Shown: positions 46,544 through 54,148 of the stretch, piece after piece
Position numbering within the stretch: position 1 is the first letter of the stretch
How the letters are laid out: each line of letters begins with the position of its first letter
Assembly (NCBI RefSeq): GCF_902459525.1
Contig: NZ_LR699166.1
Location: 907,501-971,500 of the forward strand
Source of the DNA: Sideroxydans sp. CL21
GTDB taxonomy: Bacteria; Pseudomonadota; Gammaproteobacteria; Burkholderiales; Gallionellaceae
Reading direction: 5' to 3'
Length of the DNA stretch: 64,000 bases
Translations under genes and position numbers: made by a program
The notes under the pieces: generated by a model
What the model saw: only the letters and a program-made list of their open reading frames with translations
What the model was told of the DNA's origin: nothing
Database searches by the model: none

Positions 46544-47539
46544 TTATTGGGTTCCGTCGAACAGCATTTCGAGTCGCAAACTGAGCATCGCATTGTTATG
46601 AAAGTTGAGCGCTCTTGGGAAATGCAGTTGCGGACTCACTTCAAAGAACATCCACTCCCGGTGCAGGCGATAGCGATATAGCATCAAGACGACATATTCT
46701 GTCACCACCGTATTCGGGCGACTCACCGCGAAGGCGCTTGCCTGATACATAAGGGCAGTGCGCTCATCCAGTTTGTGGAAGACTGTCAGGTCCTGACGCA
46801 TATCGAAATATTGTGTCCTGTCGAGCCAAACCGAAACGCTGGTGGAGCGGAACGAGACGGGTTCGCTGATAGGGCGGTCCAGATCGAGTTCGGTGGTTTC
46901 GCCTACGCCTGTTGTATTGAACCAGTACGCAGTTTCTGAAAACCTCACGCGCCACAGATCCAACGGGACTGCCAATACGGCTCCTGTACGTGCAAAGGGC
47001 GCCGTATTAAGTCCGGCGAATTTCAGGCCCCCGTCCAAATTGAAATGCCATTTCTCCGCAGCGACTTCCTCTATGCGCAAGGCAGCAGCATAGCTCTGCA
47101 GGCTGGAGGGTTGCGCGAGAGGTGGCGACAGTGTCTGCCTCGGGTTGACAGTCGCATTCTTGTCCGGGTCTGTTTCCAGCAACAGGTGAAGTTTTCTTTC
47201 CGCAATGGGCAGATGTACATTTGCTCTGGCCGACAAGACGAACGAACGATTTCCGCCGTATCCCGATACCCGCATGATATCGAGTTGCATCACACTGTCA
47301 TTTGCATCCTGATAATTGCGATCACTGCCAAAGAAGCGGTCGACATAGCTGACGAAGTCGACGAATTCATCGGACAGATAATCGCGGGAGTTATCCAGCT
47401 TGTTTCTTCTATCGGGAATCGGGGGAGGAGCAGGCGGGCCGACAAAATCATCTCCAAACGCCAATCCCGGAAACATGGTGAGTGCACCCAATGACAACAG
47501 AGACAGAATTCCGGTTAGTACGGTGGATTGAAGCGTCAT
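46544..47539 (-). CDS. Predicted outer-membrane protein of unknown family
   Basis: 331 aa from the ATG at 47539, with a signal peptide (LTGILSLLSLGALTMFPGLAFG) and a mature part starting DDFVGPPAPPP. The rest alternates aromatic and polar residues in strand-like blocks (FVLSARANVHLPIAERKLHLLLETD, VSVWLDRTQYFDMRQDLTVFHKL, VVLMLYRYRLHREWMFFEVSPQLHFP), as expected for a beta-barrel. I do not recognise the family. An in-frame ATG at 47623 would add 28 residues and hide the signal peptide, so I reject it. Confidence 0.75.
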   Translation of the reverse strand: MTLQSTVLTGILSLLSLGALTMFPGLAFGDDFVGPPAPPPIPDRRNKLDNSRDYLSDEFVDFVSYVDRFFGSDRNYQDANDSVMQLDIMRVSGYGGNRSFVLSARANVHLPIAERKLHLLLETDPDKNATVNPRQTLSPPLAQPSSLQSYAAALRIEEVAAEKWHFNLDGGLKFAGLNTAPFARTGAVLAVPLDLWRVRFSETAYWFNTTGVGETTELDLDRPISEPVSFRSTSVSVWLDRTQYFDMRQDLTVFHKLDERTALMYQASAFAVSRPNTVVTEYVVLMLYRYRLHREWMFFEVSPQLHFPRALNFHNNAMLSLRLEMLFDGTQ

Positions 47540-47934
47540 GATTCTCTTCTGGTATAGACATAATCTCAACGGGAGGTACCAAACTATTCGCCCGGTGAAC
47601 ACCCAGCCGTATTGCAAGTGCAATCACGCTATTGCTTCTCGATGATTTTTCGCAAGACAGAAGCTATAGCAGGGATCAGTTTTTGTATGTGCGTTTGCAT
47701 ACAGTGAGAGGGTAATGATCAAAATCAGAGACAGCCGCGCGTCGAAATAAATGAGAAAGGATTTGATCCGGCATGCAATTGTGGGCCATATGAGCGATAG
47801 CGAACAGAGAGTTTTCCGACAGAAGGGGATAAAGACCCTACCTTGACGCGCGGCGTAAAGGAACGTCACTGCAAAGGATCGCATTTGGCCAACAAGATCT
47901 CATTTCGAGATTTCGTCTTTCGGGAGAAACAAAC
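47540..47934. other. Divergent regulatory region before the first DUF3494 gene
   Basis: 395 bases between the outer-membrane protein gene and the first DUF3494 gene. It carries the weakest of the three promoter-like elements shared by the DUF3494 genes (47791-47833). An 86-residue minus-strand frame (47624-47884) lies across it, without a ribosome site or known product. Confidence 0.6.
47791..47833 (+). promoter_or_regulatory. Class II activator promoter element, DUF3494 gene 1
   Basis: Dyad TGAGC-GATAGC-GAACA centred at 47798.5 and GATAAA at 47828-47833, with ACAGAG at 47804. Spacings are identical to the elements before DUF3494 genes 2 and 4, but the dyad is degenerate here. Confidence 0.6.
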
Positions 47935-48768
47935 ATGTACAAAACTAAATTCATTTTCAAGCCACTGACGTGGACAATGACATTGCTGATGACTGCTTTG
48001 ACAACTGGATGCTGGATGGACGGAAGTGGTGGAGGGAGTGTGTCGGCCGCGGCCGCCGGTCCTGCAAGTGCTGGTCCGGTGGGGACGGCTTGTGTGGGAG
48101 CGAGTTGCGTGCCTCTTGGAACGGCGGCCAATTACGTGATTCTGGCAAAAACAGGCGTTTCAACCGTTCCCAATTCTGTGGTAACCGGGAATATCGGATT
48201 GAGCCCGGCCGCGAGGACATTTCTGACCGGATGGTCACTGATATCCGAATCGACGGATACCTCTTTTTCATCTGCTCAAGTTGCAGCACCCGGAAGGTTA
48301 TATGCGGCCGACAATGTGGGCGGGACGACGTCAGTCAATCTGACGACGGCAGTTGGCGACATGCAGACTGCTTATACCGCTGCCGCCGGCAAGGCGGGAG
48401 GATCGTGTCCGGGGGTTGGCATTATGAGTGGGTTGACCATTGCGCCTGGCGTCTACACCTGTGCCAACGGCGTTACCATACCAACGAGTATCACACTCAG
48501 CGGCACGGCAACGGACGTGTGGGTGTTCCAGTTTGCGCAAGGGTTAACACAGTCTGCCGCAACGCAAGTCATCCTGGCAGGAGGTGCGTTACCCAAGAAT
48601 GTGTTCTGGCAGGTTGCGGGCGCAGTGGATATTGGAACGACCGCACTCATGCAGGGAGTGATATTGTCGCAGACATCGATCAATCTGCAGGCGGGTGCAA
48701 AGGTGAACGGCAGACTGCTGGCGCAAAGTGCCGTGACGCTCAATCAGAACACGATCACAGTTCCGTAA
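47935..48768 (+). CDS. DUF3494 (ice-binding-like) lipoprotein 1
   Basis: 277 aa. A lipoprotein signal ends TTGC (Cys26), then a short Gly/Ala linker and one DUF3494 domain (about 58-277): LGTAANYVILAKTGVSTVPNSVVTGNIGLSP, then APGVYTCANGVTIPTSITLSG, WVFQFAQGL, KNVFWQVAGA and the closing NGRLLAQSAVTLNQNTITVP. DUF3494 is the fold of microbial ice-binding proteins, a beta-solenoid beside a long helix; not every member binds ice. CGGGAGA precedes the ATG. The simplest of four paralogues, with no Ig-like module. Confidence 0.92.
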   Translation: MYKTKFIFKPLTWTMTLLMTALTTGCWMDGSGGGSVSAAAAGPASAGPVGTACVGASCVPLGTAANYVILAKTGVSTVPNSVVTGNIGLSPAARTFLTGWSLISESTDTSFSSAQVAAPGRLYAADNVGGTTSVNLTTAVGDMQTAYTAAAGKAGGSCPGVGIMSGLTIAPGVYTCANGVTIPTSITLSGTATDVWVFQFAQGLTQSAATQVILAGGALPKNVFWQVAGAVDIGTTALMQGVILSQTSINLQAGAKVNGRLLAQSAVTLNQNTITVP

Positions 48769-48798
48769 GCGATGAAGTGCCGGTTGTGAAGTAATGAT

Positions 48799-48878
48799 AA
48801 AGGCCGTCGCAACAAGCAGTGACTGATAGCAGTTTCATGCCGCACAGTCAAAGCTTGCCATGTAGCAGACGGCCTTTT
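48799..48878 (+). terminator. Terminator with enlarged loop after DUF3494 gene 1
   Basis: The arms AAAGGCCGTC (48799-48808) and GACGGCCTTTT (48868-48878) are the same as in the compact terminator after DUF3494 gene 3, but 59 bases separate them instead of four. The surrounding context (GTAATGA before the stem) is also shared. It may still fold, and could serve the converging pseudogene. Confidence 0.65.
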
Positions 48879-48897
48879 GTCGTGGCGGGTCCAGAAT

Positions 48898-49185
48898 TTA
48901 CAGCTTTGCAATGCTTTTCTTGGTGAATAAACAGTCCTTCAATTCGCTTGAGAACTTGGGATCGTTGCGCCGGATCCATTCCAGCAACATGGACGCATGC
49001 TCTTTCTCGTTGTCCCGGTTGTGTATCAGGATCGCCTTGAGTTCCCTGTCCTTGCAAACATCGGCGCGCTGGTTGTACCAGTCAATGGCTTCCAGTTATT
49101 CCGTGAGGAAAACTGGGGCCTTGTGCATGTTGCACACTGCTTCGGACAGTTCATGTTTGGACTCGTGATAGTCGGTATTGAACAT
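48898..49185 (-). pseudogene. Encapsulated ferritin-like protein (EncFtn) with in-frame stop
   Basis: Read from the ATG at 49185 the frame gives 95 codons that match encapsulin-cargo ferritins: MFNTDYHESKHELSEAV..., then LEAIDWYNQRADVCKD, HNRDNEKEHASMLLEWIRR and a CLFTKKSIAKL end. The only defect is a TAA at 49098-49096, in the position of the second Glu of the usual EELEAxDW motif, a metal ligand in R. rubrum EncFtn (Glu32, from memory). GAA to TAA is a single change. Other ligands (EKEH) are intact. No encapsulin shell gene is present in the window. A sequencing error cannot be excluded. Confidence 0.85.
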
Positions 49186-49236
49186 TACATACTCCTGTGG
49201 ATTGCATGAGCGTTGGAAGAATGCCGACCCTAGGAC

Positions 49237-49578
49237 TTACAAAAGTTCATTGTCGGAATCTTCGGATTTTGAACCGAGAGCGGAGGCAAGGTATTTCAGG
49301 CCGAAGAAAATGGCAGAAGGATAGAGATACAACAGGCGCCATCCGTTTTTTGCAAGGCCGACTATGCCGTGACGGCGCCATGTCAGCAGTGCCGTCATTC
49401 CGCCTGCAAACAATACGGGATGGGCTTGGATCATGCGAACCGCATGCAAGCCGACATCGACGACTGCCAATGGCCTATGCAAATGCAGGGAGGTCTCGGC
49501 CATTGCCATGCGCTGGACTTCAATCTGCTCCAGAAGTTCGAGGCGGCGTTGGGCAATACGGGCAAGATGCTTGTTCAT
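49237..49578 (-). CDS. YqjK-like protein
   Basis: 113 aa. Helical N-terminus (NKHLARIAQRRLELLEQIEVQR) followed by a hydrophobic stretch (HPVLFAGGMTALLTW) and a second near the C-terminus. It matches the YqjK family by pattern and by place, last in a YqjD-YqjE-YqjK set as in E. coli. It overlaps the preceding stop as ATGA. Function unknown. Confidence 0.75.
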   Translation of the reverse strand: MNKHLARIAQRRLELLEQIEVQRMAMAETSLHLHRPLAVVDVGLHAVRMIQAHPVLFAGGMTALLTWRRHGIVGLAKNGWRLLYLYPSAIFFGLKYLASALGSKSEDSDNELL

Positions 49579-49952
49579 GAGCGCGGAGTAAGACGATCAA
49601 TATCGTCGGACAATTCGGACAGGCTCGCGGAAAACAGTCTGGGTCTTGCGCTAGCGAGATTGCGCAAGGCGTACCAGAACGACAGACCGGCAACCAGGAA
49701 CAGCAAAGTCAGTCCGCCCAATACCTGCAGGCGATAGCTATCCCAGAACACCACGACGATAAATACTGTCAGCAGCATGATGGTCATGCCAAGGAAAAAC
49801 AGGGCAGCGCTTCCATAGAACAGCATTTGCCTGACACGCAGCCGCTCTTCCTCGATCTCGTTGCCCAGCAATTCAAGCCGTGTCTGAATGATGGCGAGCA
49901 AAGTACTCGTCATCCTCTTTAACGACTCCAGGAGTCCGGTAGCTTGCGGCAT
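49575..49952 (-). CDS. YqjE / phage-holin-like membrane protein
   Basis: 125 aa with two strong membrane helices (about 44-70 and 76-95) after an amphipathic N-terminal helix rich in Glu and Arg (LLGNEIEEERLRVRQ), the pattern of YqjE/Holin-X family proteins. It lies between the DUF883 gene (2-base gap) and the YqjK-like gene (4-base overlap). Probably an inner-membrane stress protein. Confidence 0.85.
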   Translation of the reverse strand: MPQATGLLESLKRMTSTLLAIIQTRLELLGNEIEEERLRVRQMLFYGSAALFFLGMTIMLLTVFIVVVFWDSYRLQVLGGLTLLFLVAGLSFWYALRNLASARPRLFSASLSELSDDIDRLTPRS

Positions 49953-49954
49953 GT

Positions 49955-50281
49955 TTAGCGCCGTGCGATCAACATCCCAACGATGGCTCCCACACAGGCG
50001 GAGATACCGATCGCTTTCCAGGGATTGTCGTGGACATATTGATCAGTGACTTTTGCAGCTTCCCTGGTACGCTGGATCACGGCGTCTTCCGCGTCGACCA
50101 ATTGCTCCTTCACGGTTTGCAGGCTCTTCTGGATGCGCGCACGTGCGACTGTCGCACCTTCACCGGCCTGGTTGGCAGTCGCGCGCAAAAGCTCTTCTGC
50201 ATCTGCAACCACCAGTCGCAAGTCTTCCATAAGCTTGTCTTTGGAGGTCGATATGTTTGTATGCATTGTCTTCGTAGTCAT
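49955..50281 (-). CDS. DUF883 (ElaB/YqjD) family membrane protein
   Basis: 108 aa: a long N-terminal helix (SKDKLMEDLRLVVADAEELLRATANQAGEGATVARARIQ...) and a C-terminal membrane segment with the family signature DNPWKAIGISACVGAIVGMLIARR. In E. coli such proteins are RpoS-induced, tail-anchored and bind ribosomes in stationary phase. Start ATG 50281 with AGGGAGT upstream; an in-frame ATG at 50329 adds 16 residues without a ribosome site. First of the yqjDEK-like set. Confidence 0.92.
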   Translation of the reverse strand: MTTKTMHTNISTSKDKLMEDLRLVVADAEELLRATANQAGEGATVARARIQKSLQTVKEQLVDAEDAVIQRTREAAKVTDQYVHDNPWKAIGISACVGAIVGMLIARR

Positions 50282-50353
50282 TGCTTTACTCCCTGGTTGA
50301 AATGTCATGTTTAACTGCGTTAAGGCCAACTGAACTATTGGCTAAGAGATATT

Positions 50354-50665
50354 TCACTTTTTCTGCATATCGTTCTTGACGGATTGCACGCCTTTGACAC
50401 CGGTTGCGATTTCGACTGCTTTGTCCATGTTTGCCTGCGAGCTGACGAAGCCGCTCAGCTGAACGATGCCCTTGTAAGTTTCAACGTTGATCTCGGATGA
50501 TTTCAGGGTGGATTCACTGAACAGCGCATCCTTGACCTTGGTGGTTACAACACTGTCATCGAAATACTCGCCGGTACTTTCCTTGGTTGCCGTGGAAGCG
50601 CACCCGAAGGAAAACAGCAAAGCGACAGTCATAAATAGTGCGGCAAAATATTTCAGTTGTTTCAT
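50354..50665 (-). CDS. BON-domain lipoprotein
   Basis: 103 aa; lipobox FSFGC, then one BON domain (DDSVVTTKVKDALFSESTLKSSEINVETYKGIVQLSGFVSS). BON domains bind phospholipid and occur in envelope-stress proteins such as OsmY. GGGAGATC lies upstream. A paralogue of the same type lies at 61140. Confidence 0.92.
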   Translation of the reverse strand: MKQLKYFAALFMTVALLFSFGCASTATKESTGEYFDDSVVTTKVKDALFSESTLKSSEINVETYKGIVQLSGFVSSQANMDKAVEIATGVKGVQSVKNDMQKK

Positions 50666-50769
50666 GTTCGATCTCCCGATGGATGGTTGGTCAATTTACC
50701 CGTGTGCAATTTTAAAAATATTGGCACTATCAATTCGCGGCATGCGTGCCGCGAATTATTGGGAGCACA

Positions 50770-50928
50770 TCACAATCGCCCCAACAACAACAGAATAAGC
50801 AAAACAACCAGGACTAGTCCCAGTCCCCCGCTGGGACCATAGCCCCATGACCTGCTGTGCGGCCAAGCCGGGATCACGCCGATCAGCATCAACACAACAA
50901 TGATCAATAAAATCATTCCCAATGACAT
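50770..50928 (-). CDS. DUF3309 small membrane protein
   Basis: A 52-residue protein: MSLGMILLIIVVLMLIGVIP, then AWPHSRSWGYGPSGG, then a second hydrophobic helix ending LLILLLLGRL. This two-helix layout with the WPHS-WGY-P-GG centre is the DUF3309 family, often found beside BON and other stress genes. AGGAAA precedes the ATG at 50928. Function unknown. Confidence 0.9.
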   Translation of the reverse strand: MSLGMILLIIVVLMLIGVIPAWPHSRSWGYGPSGGLGLVLVVLLILLLLGRL

Positions 50929-50964
50929 ATAAATTTTCCTTGTCTGAATTAATGGAACAGATGA

Positions 50965-51855
50965 CTAGCGCGGAGCGAAATTGCCCTTATCGTCTGAAAT
51001 GATGACTTCTACACGCCGATTCAGTTGACGGTTGGTCGCTGTATCGTTGCTCGCGACGGGAAACTCCTTGCCATACCCGCGCGTCGAGACACGATTACTG
51101 CTGATGCCCGCGTCATCGACCAGCGCTCTGCGTACTGCCTCTGCGCGACGTTCGGAGAGATCCTGATTAAGACTGTCGCTGCCGGTACTGTCTGTGTAGC
51201 CTTCGATCAGCACCTTGTGTTGCGGATATTCCTTCAGGAAATCGGCCAGTTTTTGCACATTGCGCGTTCCGCCGGATTTCAACTGTGCCTTGTTGATACC
51301 GAACAGCACATCGCCAAGCGTGACCACCAGGCCGCGATTTGTTTGCTTGGCATTCAATGCCTTGAGCTCCAGTGCCTGTTTGGCGATCAGAGCCTGGTCA
51401 TTCGCCGAATTGGCGCTGGCAGCCTCCAATTCCTTATTCTGCTGGTCAGCGGCCTTCTGCATGCTCGATACCTGTTCTTTTGCCGCGTCGGCTTCAGCCG
51501 TCCTCGCATCCAGACGAACCTGATTGCGTTCGGTCGTGGCGTTGGCGACGGCCAATTCAGCCGATTTGCGTTTGGCCGTCTCCTCTGCGATAGCCACGCG
51601 CTGATTGGCCAGGTAGGCCAGATGATTGACCAAGGCAGTGTCGTCACCGTTGCTCAGTGCGGTATCTGCGTTGTACAGGGAGTCGTTGGCTTCTTTCAAT
51701 TCAAGCGGTGCAAGATTGGTAACTTCAGGATTGGCACTTGCATTGTTGTAGTTGCTGTGTGCATCGGTGAGAGCCGAATTGGTCCTGACTGTGTTGCAGC
51801 CCGCCAGAAGCGCGATGGCGATGAGCGCCATGGGAAAGTATTGGATTTTTTTCAT
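50965..51855 (-). CDS. OmpA-family lipoprotein with DUF4398 domain
   Basis: 296 aa; lipobox LLAGC. Residues about 30-165 are helical with a DUF4398-type repeat region (APLELKEANDSLYNADTALSNGD...), followed by a coiled coil and a C-terminal OmpA domain (about 180-285) with VLIEGYTDSTGS and LSERRAEAVRRAL, keeping the Asp and Arg that hold peptidoglycan diaminopimelate. It likely staples outer membrane to cell wall. The ATG at 51855 has TGGAGT upstream; a second ATG at 51867 is possible. Confidence 0.92.
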   Translation of the reverse strand: MKKIQYFPMALIAIALLAGCNTVRTNSALTDAHSNYNNASANPEVTNLAPLELKEANDSLYNADTALSNGDDTALVNHLAYLANQRVAIAEETAKRKSAELAVANATTERNQVRLDARTAEADAAKEQVSSMQKAADQQNKELEAASANSANDQALIAKQALELKALNAKQTNRGLVVTLGDVLFGINKAQLKSGGTRNVQKLADFLKEYPQHKVLIEGYTDSTGSDSLNQDLSERRAEAVRRALVDDAGISSNRVSTRGYGKEFPVASNDTATNRQLNRRVEVIISDDKGNFAPR

Positions 51856-51873
51856 GATGGACTCCATTGAGAT

Positions 51874-52278
51874 TTACTTGGTTTTGCGGTCGATCTCGTT
51901 GCGCAACACGCGACTGTCTTCCTGTATAGCCGCGGCAGCTTTTTGTGCTTTGATAGAGCGGGCTATCAGTCCGGCCAGTTTGGCATCGACCTCCGCTTCT
52001 TCGGCCAGCTGGCTGGCAAGCTGATAATGCTCTGCAGTCATTGCCTGCTCGGCACCTTGCATTTTGTCCATCGCCGACTTGAGTTGTACCGGTGCAAATT
52101 CATTGGCTCCGGCACTGTTGGCATTGTTAAGTGCAGCCCTTGAAACTGCCATCTGCTCGATCGGGGGAGGGACGCTGGCGCAACCCGATATAAGAATCAC
52201 GGCAACAAGTGACATGCCGATCCCGCGTAGTGTTTGATGCGCTCTGGAGCTATTGAGATTTTTCATCACATTTTCCAT
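51874..52278 (-). CDS. DUF4398 lipoprotein
   Basis: 134 aa; lipobox LISGC followed by ASVPPPIEQM, then a helical DUF4398 domain (VSRAALNNANSAGANEFAPVQLKSAMDKMQGAEQAM). It is closely related to the N-terminal part of the OmpA lipoprotein encoded 18 bases downstream, and the two are surely one operon. Confidence 0.88.
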   Translation of the reverse strand: MENVMKNLNSSRAHQTLRGIGMSLVAVILISGCASVPPPIEQMAVSRAALNNANSAGANEFAPVQLKSAMDKMQGAEQAMTAEHYQLASQLAEEAEVDAKLAGLIARSIKAQKAAAAIQEDSRVLRNEIDRKTK

Positions 52279-52511
52279 TCATGAATTTAACGCTGAACTC
52301 AACCGTTACAAACGATTTCCGTAGGCTTGCAACGATTACCTGACTCTTTAAAGCTAGCATGTGCAATCCGGATGTTTGCGGACAAAAGAGCATTCGCAAT
52401 GATTGAACACCTCTTCAAATATGCTCACAGTGCGTTAGCGCACATTGATGGCAAACAGGAAGGAACGAATGGGTGTCCGCTGATTGCCTGGGACTGTTGC
52501 AGTCATGGCTG

Positions 52512-53687
52512 CTAGCGTCCAAGCAGCGCGCCGATTGGTTTAAGCGAATCGACCCGGTCGCAGATCACTTTGATGATGGCGACCAGCGGTGCGCCAAGCA
52601 GCACGCCCCATACTCCCCATAGCCAGCCGAAAAACAGCAATGCGATGAAAATCACCGCCATGTTTACATGGGCAAACTTGCTCTGTAGCCATGGCATGAA
52701 TACCAATCCGACGATACCTGTCACCAGTAGCGATACGCCCGTGACTGCAAGCGCATGAAGCAGCGAGCCGAACTGCAGGAATGCCGCGATTCCACTGGCA
52801 CCCGCGACCGAGGCCGGGCCCAGATAGGGGACGAAAGACAGTATGCCCGAGATCACACCCCATATACCTGCCTGCTTCACGCCCATCGCGCCGAATGCAA
52901 GCCAGGTTCCGATGCCGATCAGGACATTCGAAACAAGCACCGTCAGCAGGTAAAGCTGTATCTGCACATTGATCTCGTCGAGTATGCGCACGGCCTCCTT
53001 TTGTTTTGTGATCGAGGGCCCGACCAGGCCAATCAACTTGCGCCGGAAGTGTGCTCCGGCAGCGAGCAGAAAATAGGTGAGTATCAAAACGACGACCGCT
53101 TGCCCGATGATGGTGATCATCGGTGTGGACTGTGCAAGCAGGTAGTCGCTCAGCCAGGATGGCGGTTCTTTGGATAATGGTGTGAGGATGACAAGCGGCC
53201 CTTGCTTCGCACCGGCATCAGCGGCTGCGCCTTCAAGCTGTTTTGCGGCTTCCTGCATGTTCTGCAGGGCGGTCGGCCCGGTGCGCGTATCGCTCAGGTT
53301 CTGGCGCATCTTGCGCGTCATCTCGGGAAGATTCTTGATCATCGCCATGGCATCGTCATGCAAGGAGTATGCGATCCAGAATAGTCCCCCGAGAATAAAG
53401 GCAAGCACCAAGGCTGCTCCCAATGGACGCGGCACGTAACAAGCCTTGAGCCAGTTTACCAACGGGGTCAACGTGTAGCTTGCCAGAATACCGATCAGCA
53501 AAGGCACAATAAATTCCCGTGCAAGATAAAGTGCGGCGACGAAGGAGATGATCGCCAATATGCCGAGCGACACATTCATGCGCAAGTAACGGGACGAACG
53601 GATCTTGACTGCGGCGGAATCCTCGGTCGAGGTGCTGCGCAAGGTCTCATTTTCGAGAATCATGCTGTCAATAGTGGCAACAGACAT
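52512..53687 (-). CDS. AI-2E family transporter (PerM-like)
   Basis: 391 aa inner-membrane protein with about eight helices: a paired N-terminal block (LGILAIISFVAALYLAREFIVPLLIGILASYTL), a soluble insertion (about 115-200), then conserved SNVLIGIGTWLAFGAMGVKQAGIWGVISGILSFVPYLGP. The family includes TqsA (AI-2 export) and Na+/H+ antiporters, so substrate is open. I chose the ATG at 53687; the frame runs further upstream to 53744 without better support. Confidence 0.88.
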   Translation of the reverse strand: MSVATIDSMILENETLRSTSTEDSAAVKIRSSRYLRMNVSLGILAIISFVAALYLAREFIVPLLIGILASYTLTPLVNWLKACYVPRPLGAALVLAFILGGLFWIAYSLHDDAMAMIKNLPEMTRKMRQNLSDTRTGPTALQNMQEAAKQLEGAAADAGAKQGPLVILTPLSKEPPSWLSDYLLAQSTPMITIIGQAVVVLILTYFLLAAGAHFRRKLIGLVGPSITKQKEAVRILDEINVQIQLYLLTVLVSNVLIGIGTWLAFGAMGVKQAGIWGVISGILSFVPYLGPASVAGASGIAAFLQFGSLLHALAVTGVSLLVTGIVGLVFMPWLQSKFAHVNMAVIFIALLFFGWLWGVWGVLLGAPLVAIIKVICDRVDSLKPIGALLGR

Positions 53688-54148
53688 AGTCTCAATCGCC
53701 CTTCCATCGTGTTTGTCTGGTCGTTCACCCTGCATTCTGCACACCTTGATTTGATCTCTGATAGTTCATTGGGGAAGCTGATTGGTTCGCGATTTCAGGT
53801 TACGGCGATTCTCACGCTTGCTCAGAATGCACTCTGTGCGCTAGCACTCATGAGGCGAAAAATTCCCCTCAAAACACGATCCGGTACTGCCTGCCCGGGT
53901 AGTACCGATAAATTTCCCTATGTGTGCAAGTGCACAGAGCGTTGTGCACTAATGGGGGATAAACACAACTTGTACAACTTGTGCCTTTGTCTCGGCCGAT
54001 TTGATTTTGAATTGCTGTAGACCAAGCTGAGATTCACAAAGCCGCGAAGTTTGCCCTTTGAGAATATTACTGAGCGTAAGTGAATAAGCGCCAGCAAGGG
54101 CGATTGGTTGAACCGATACTGCTTGAATCAGTTAACGAGGAAAATAAA
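53688..54148. other. Regulatory region before DUF3494 gene 2
   Basis: 461 bases between the divergent AI-2E-family gene and DUF3494 gene 2. It contains the inverted repeat GGTACT-gcctgcccggGTAGTACC (about 53883-53906) and the class II promoter element at 53921-53963, leaving a leader of about 180 bases. Open frames here have no ribosome site or family resemblance. Confidence 0.6.
53921..53963 (+). promoter_or_regulatory. Class II activator promoter element, DUF3494 gene 2
   Basis: CRP/FNR-type dyad TGTGT-GCAAGT-GCACA centred at 53928.5 and GATAAA at 53958-53963. If GATAAA is the -10, transcription starts at about 53970 and the dyad centre is at -41.5, exact class II geometry. The block TATG-N11-ACAGAG-N15-GGGGATAAA is shared without gaps with genes 1 and 4. 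Confidence 0.7.

Noticed and set aside
47624-47884. 86-codon minus-strand frame between the outer-membrane protein gene and DUF3494 gene 1
   Set aside because: No ribosome site, no family pattern, and it crosses the promoter element.
48848-49057. Minus-strand frame of 69 codons after DUF3494 gene 1
   Set aside because: A different phase from the encapsulated-ferritin remnant, which alone shows family similarity.
52327-52515. 62-codon plus-strand frame between the DUF4398 gene and the AI-2E-family gene
   Set aside because: No ribosome site and no recognisable protein; the region reads as a plain intergenic stretch with a small GTGCG-TTAG-CGCAC hairpin.
53921-54148. A c-di-GMP riboswitch in the DUF3494 leaders
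   Set aside because: The conserved block lacks the GEMM core sequences and its dyad plus GATAAA spacing fits a protein-activated promoter better.
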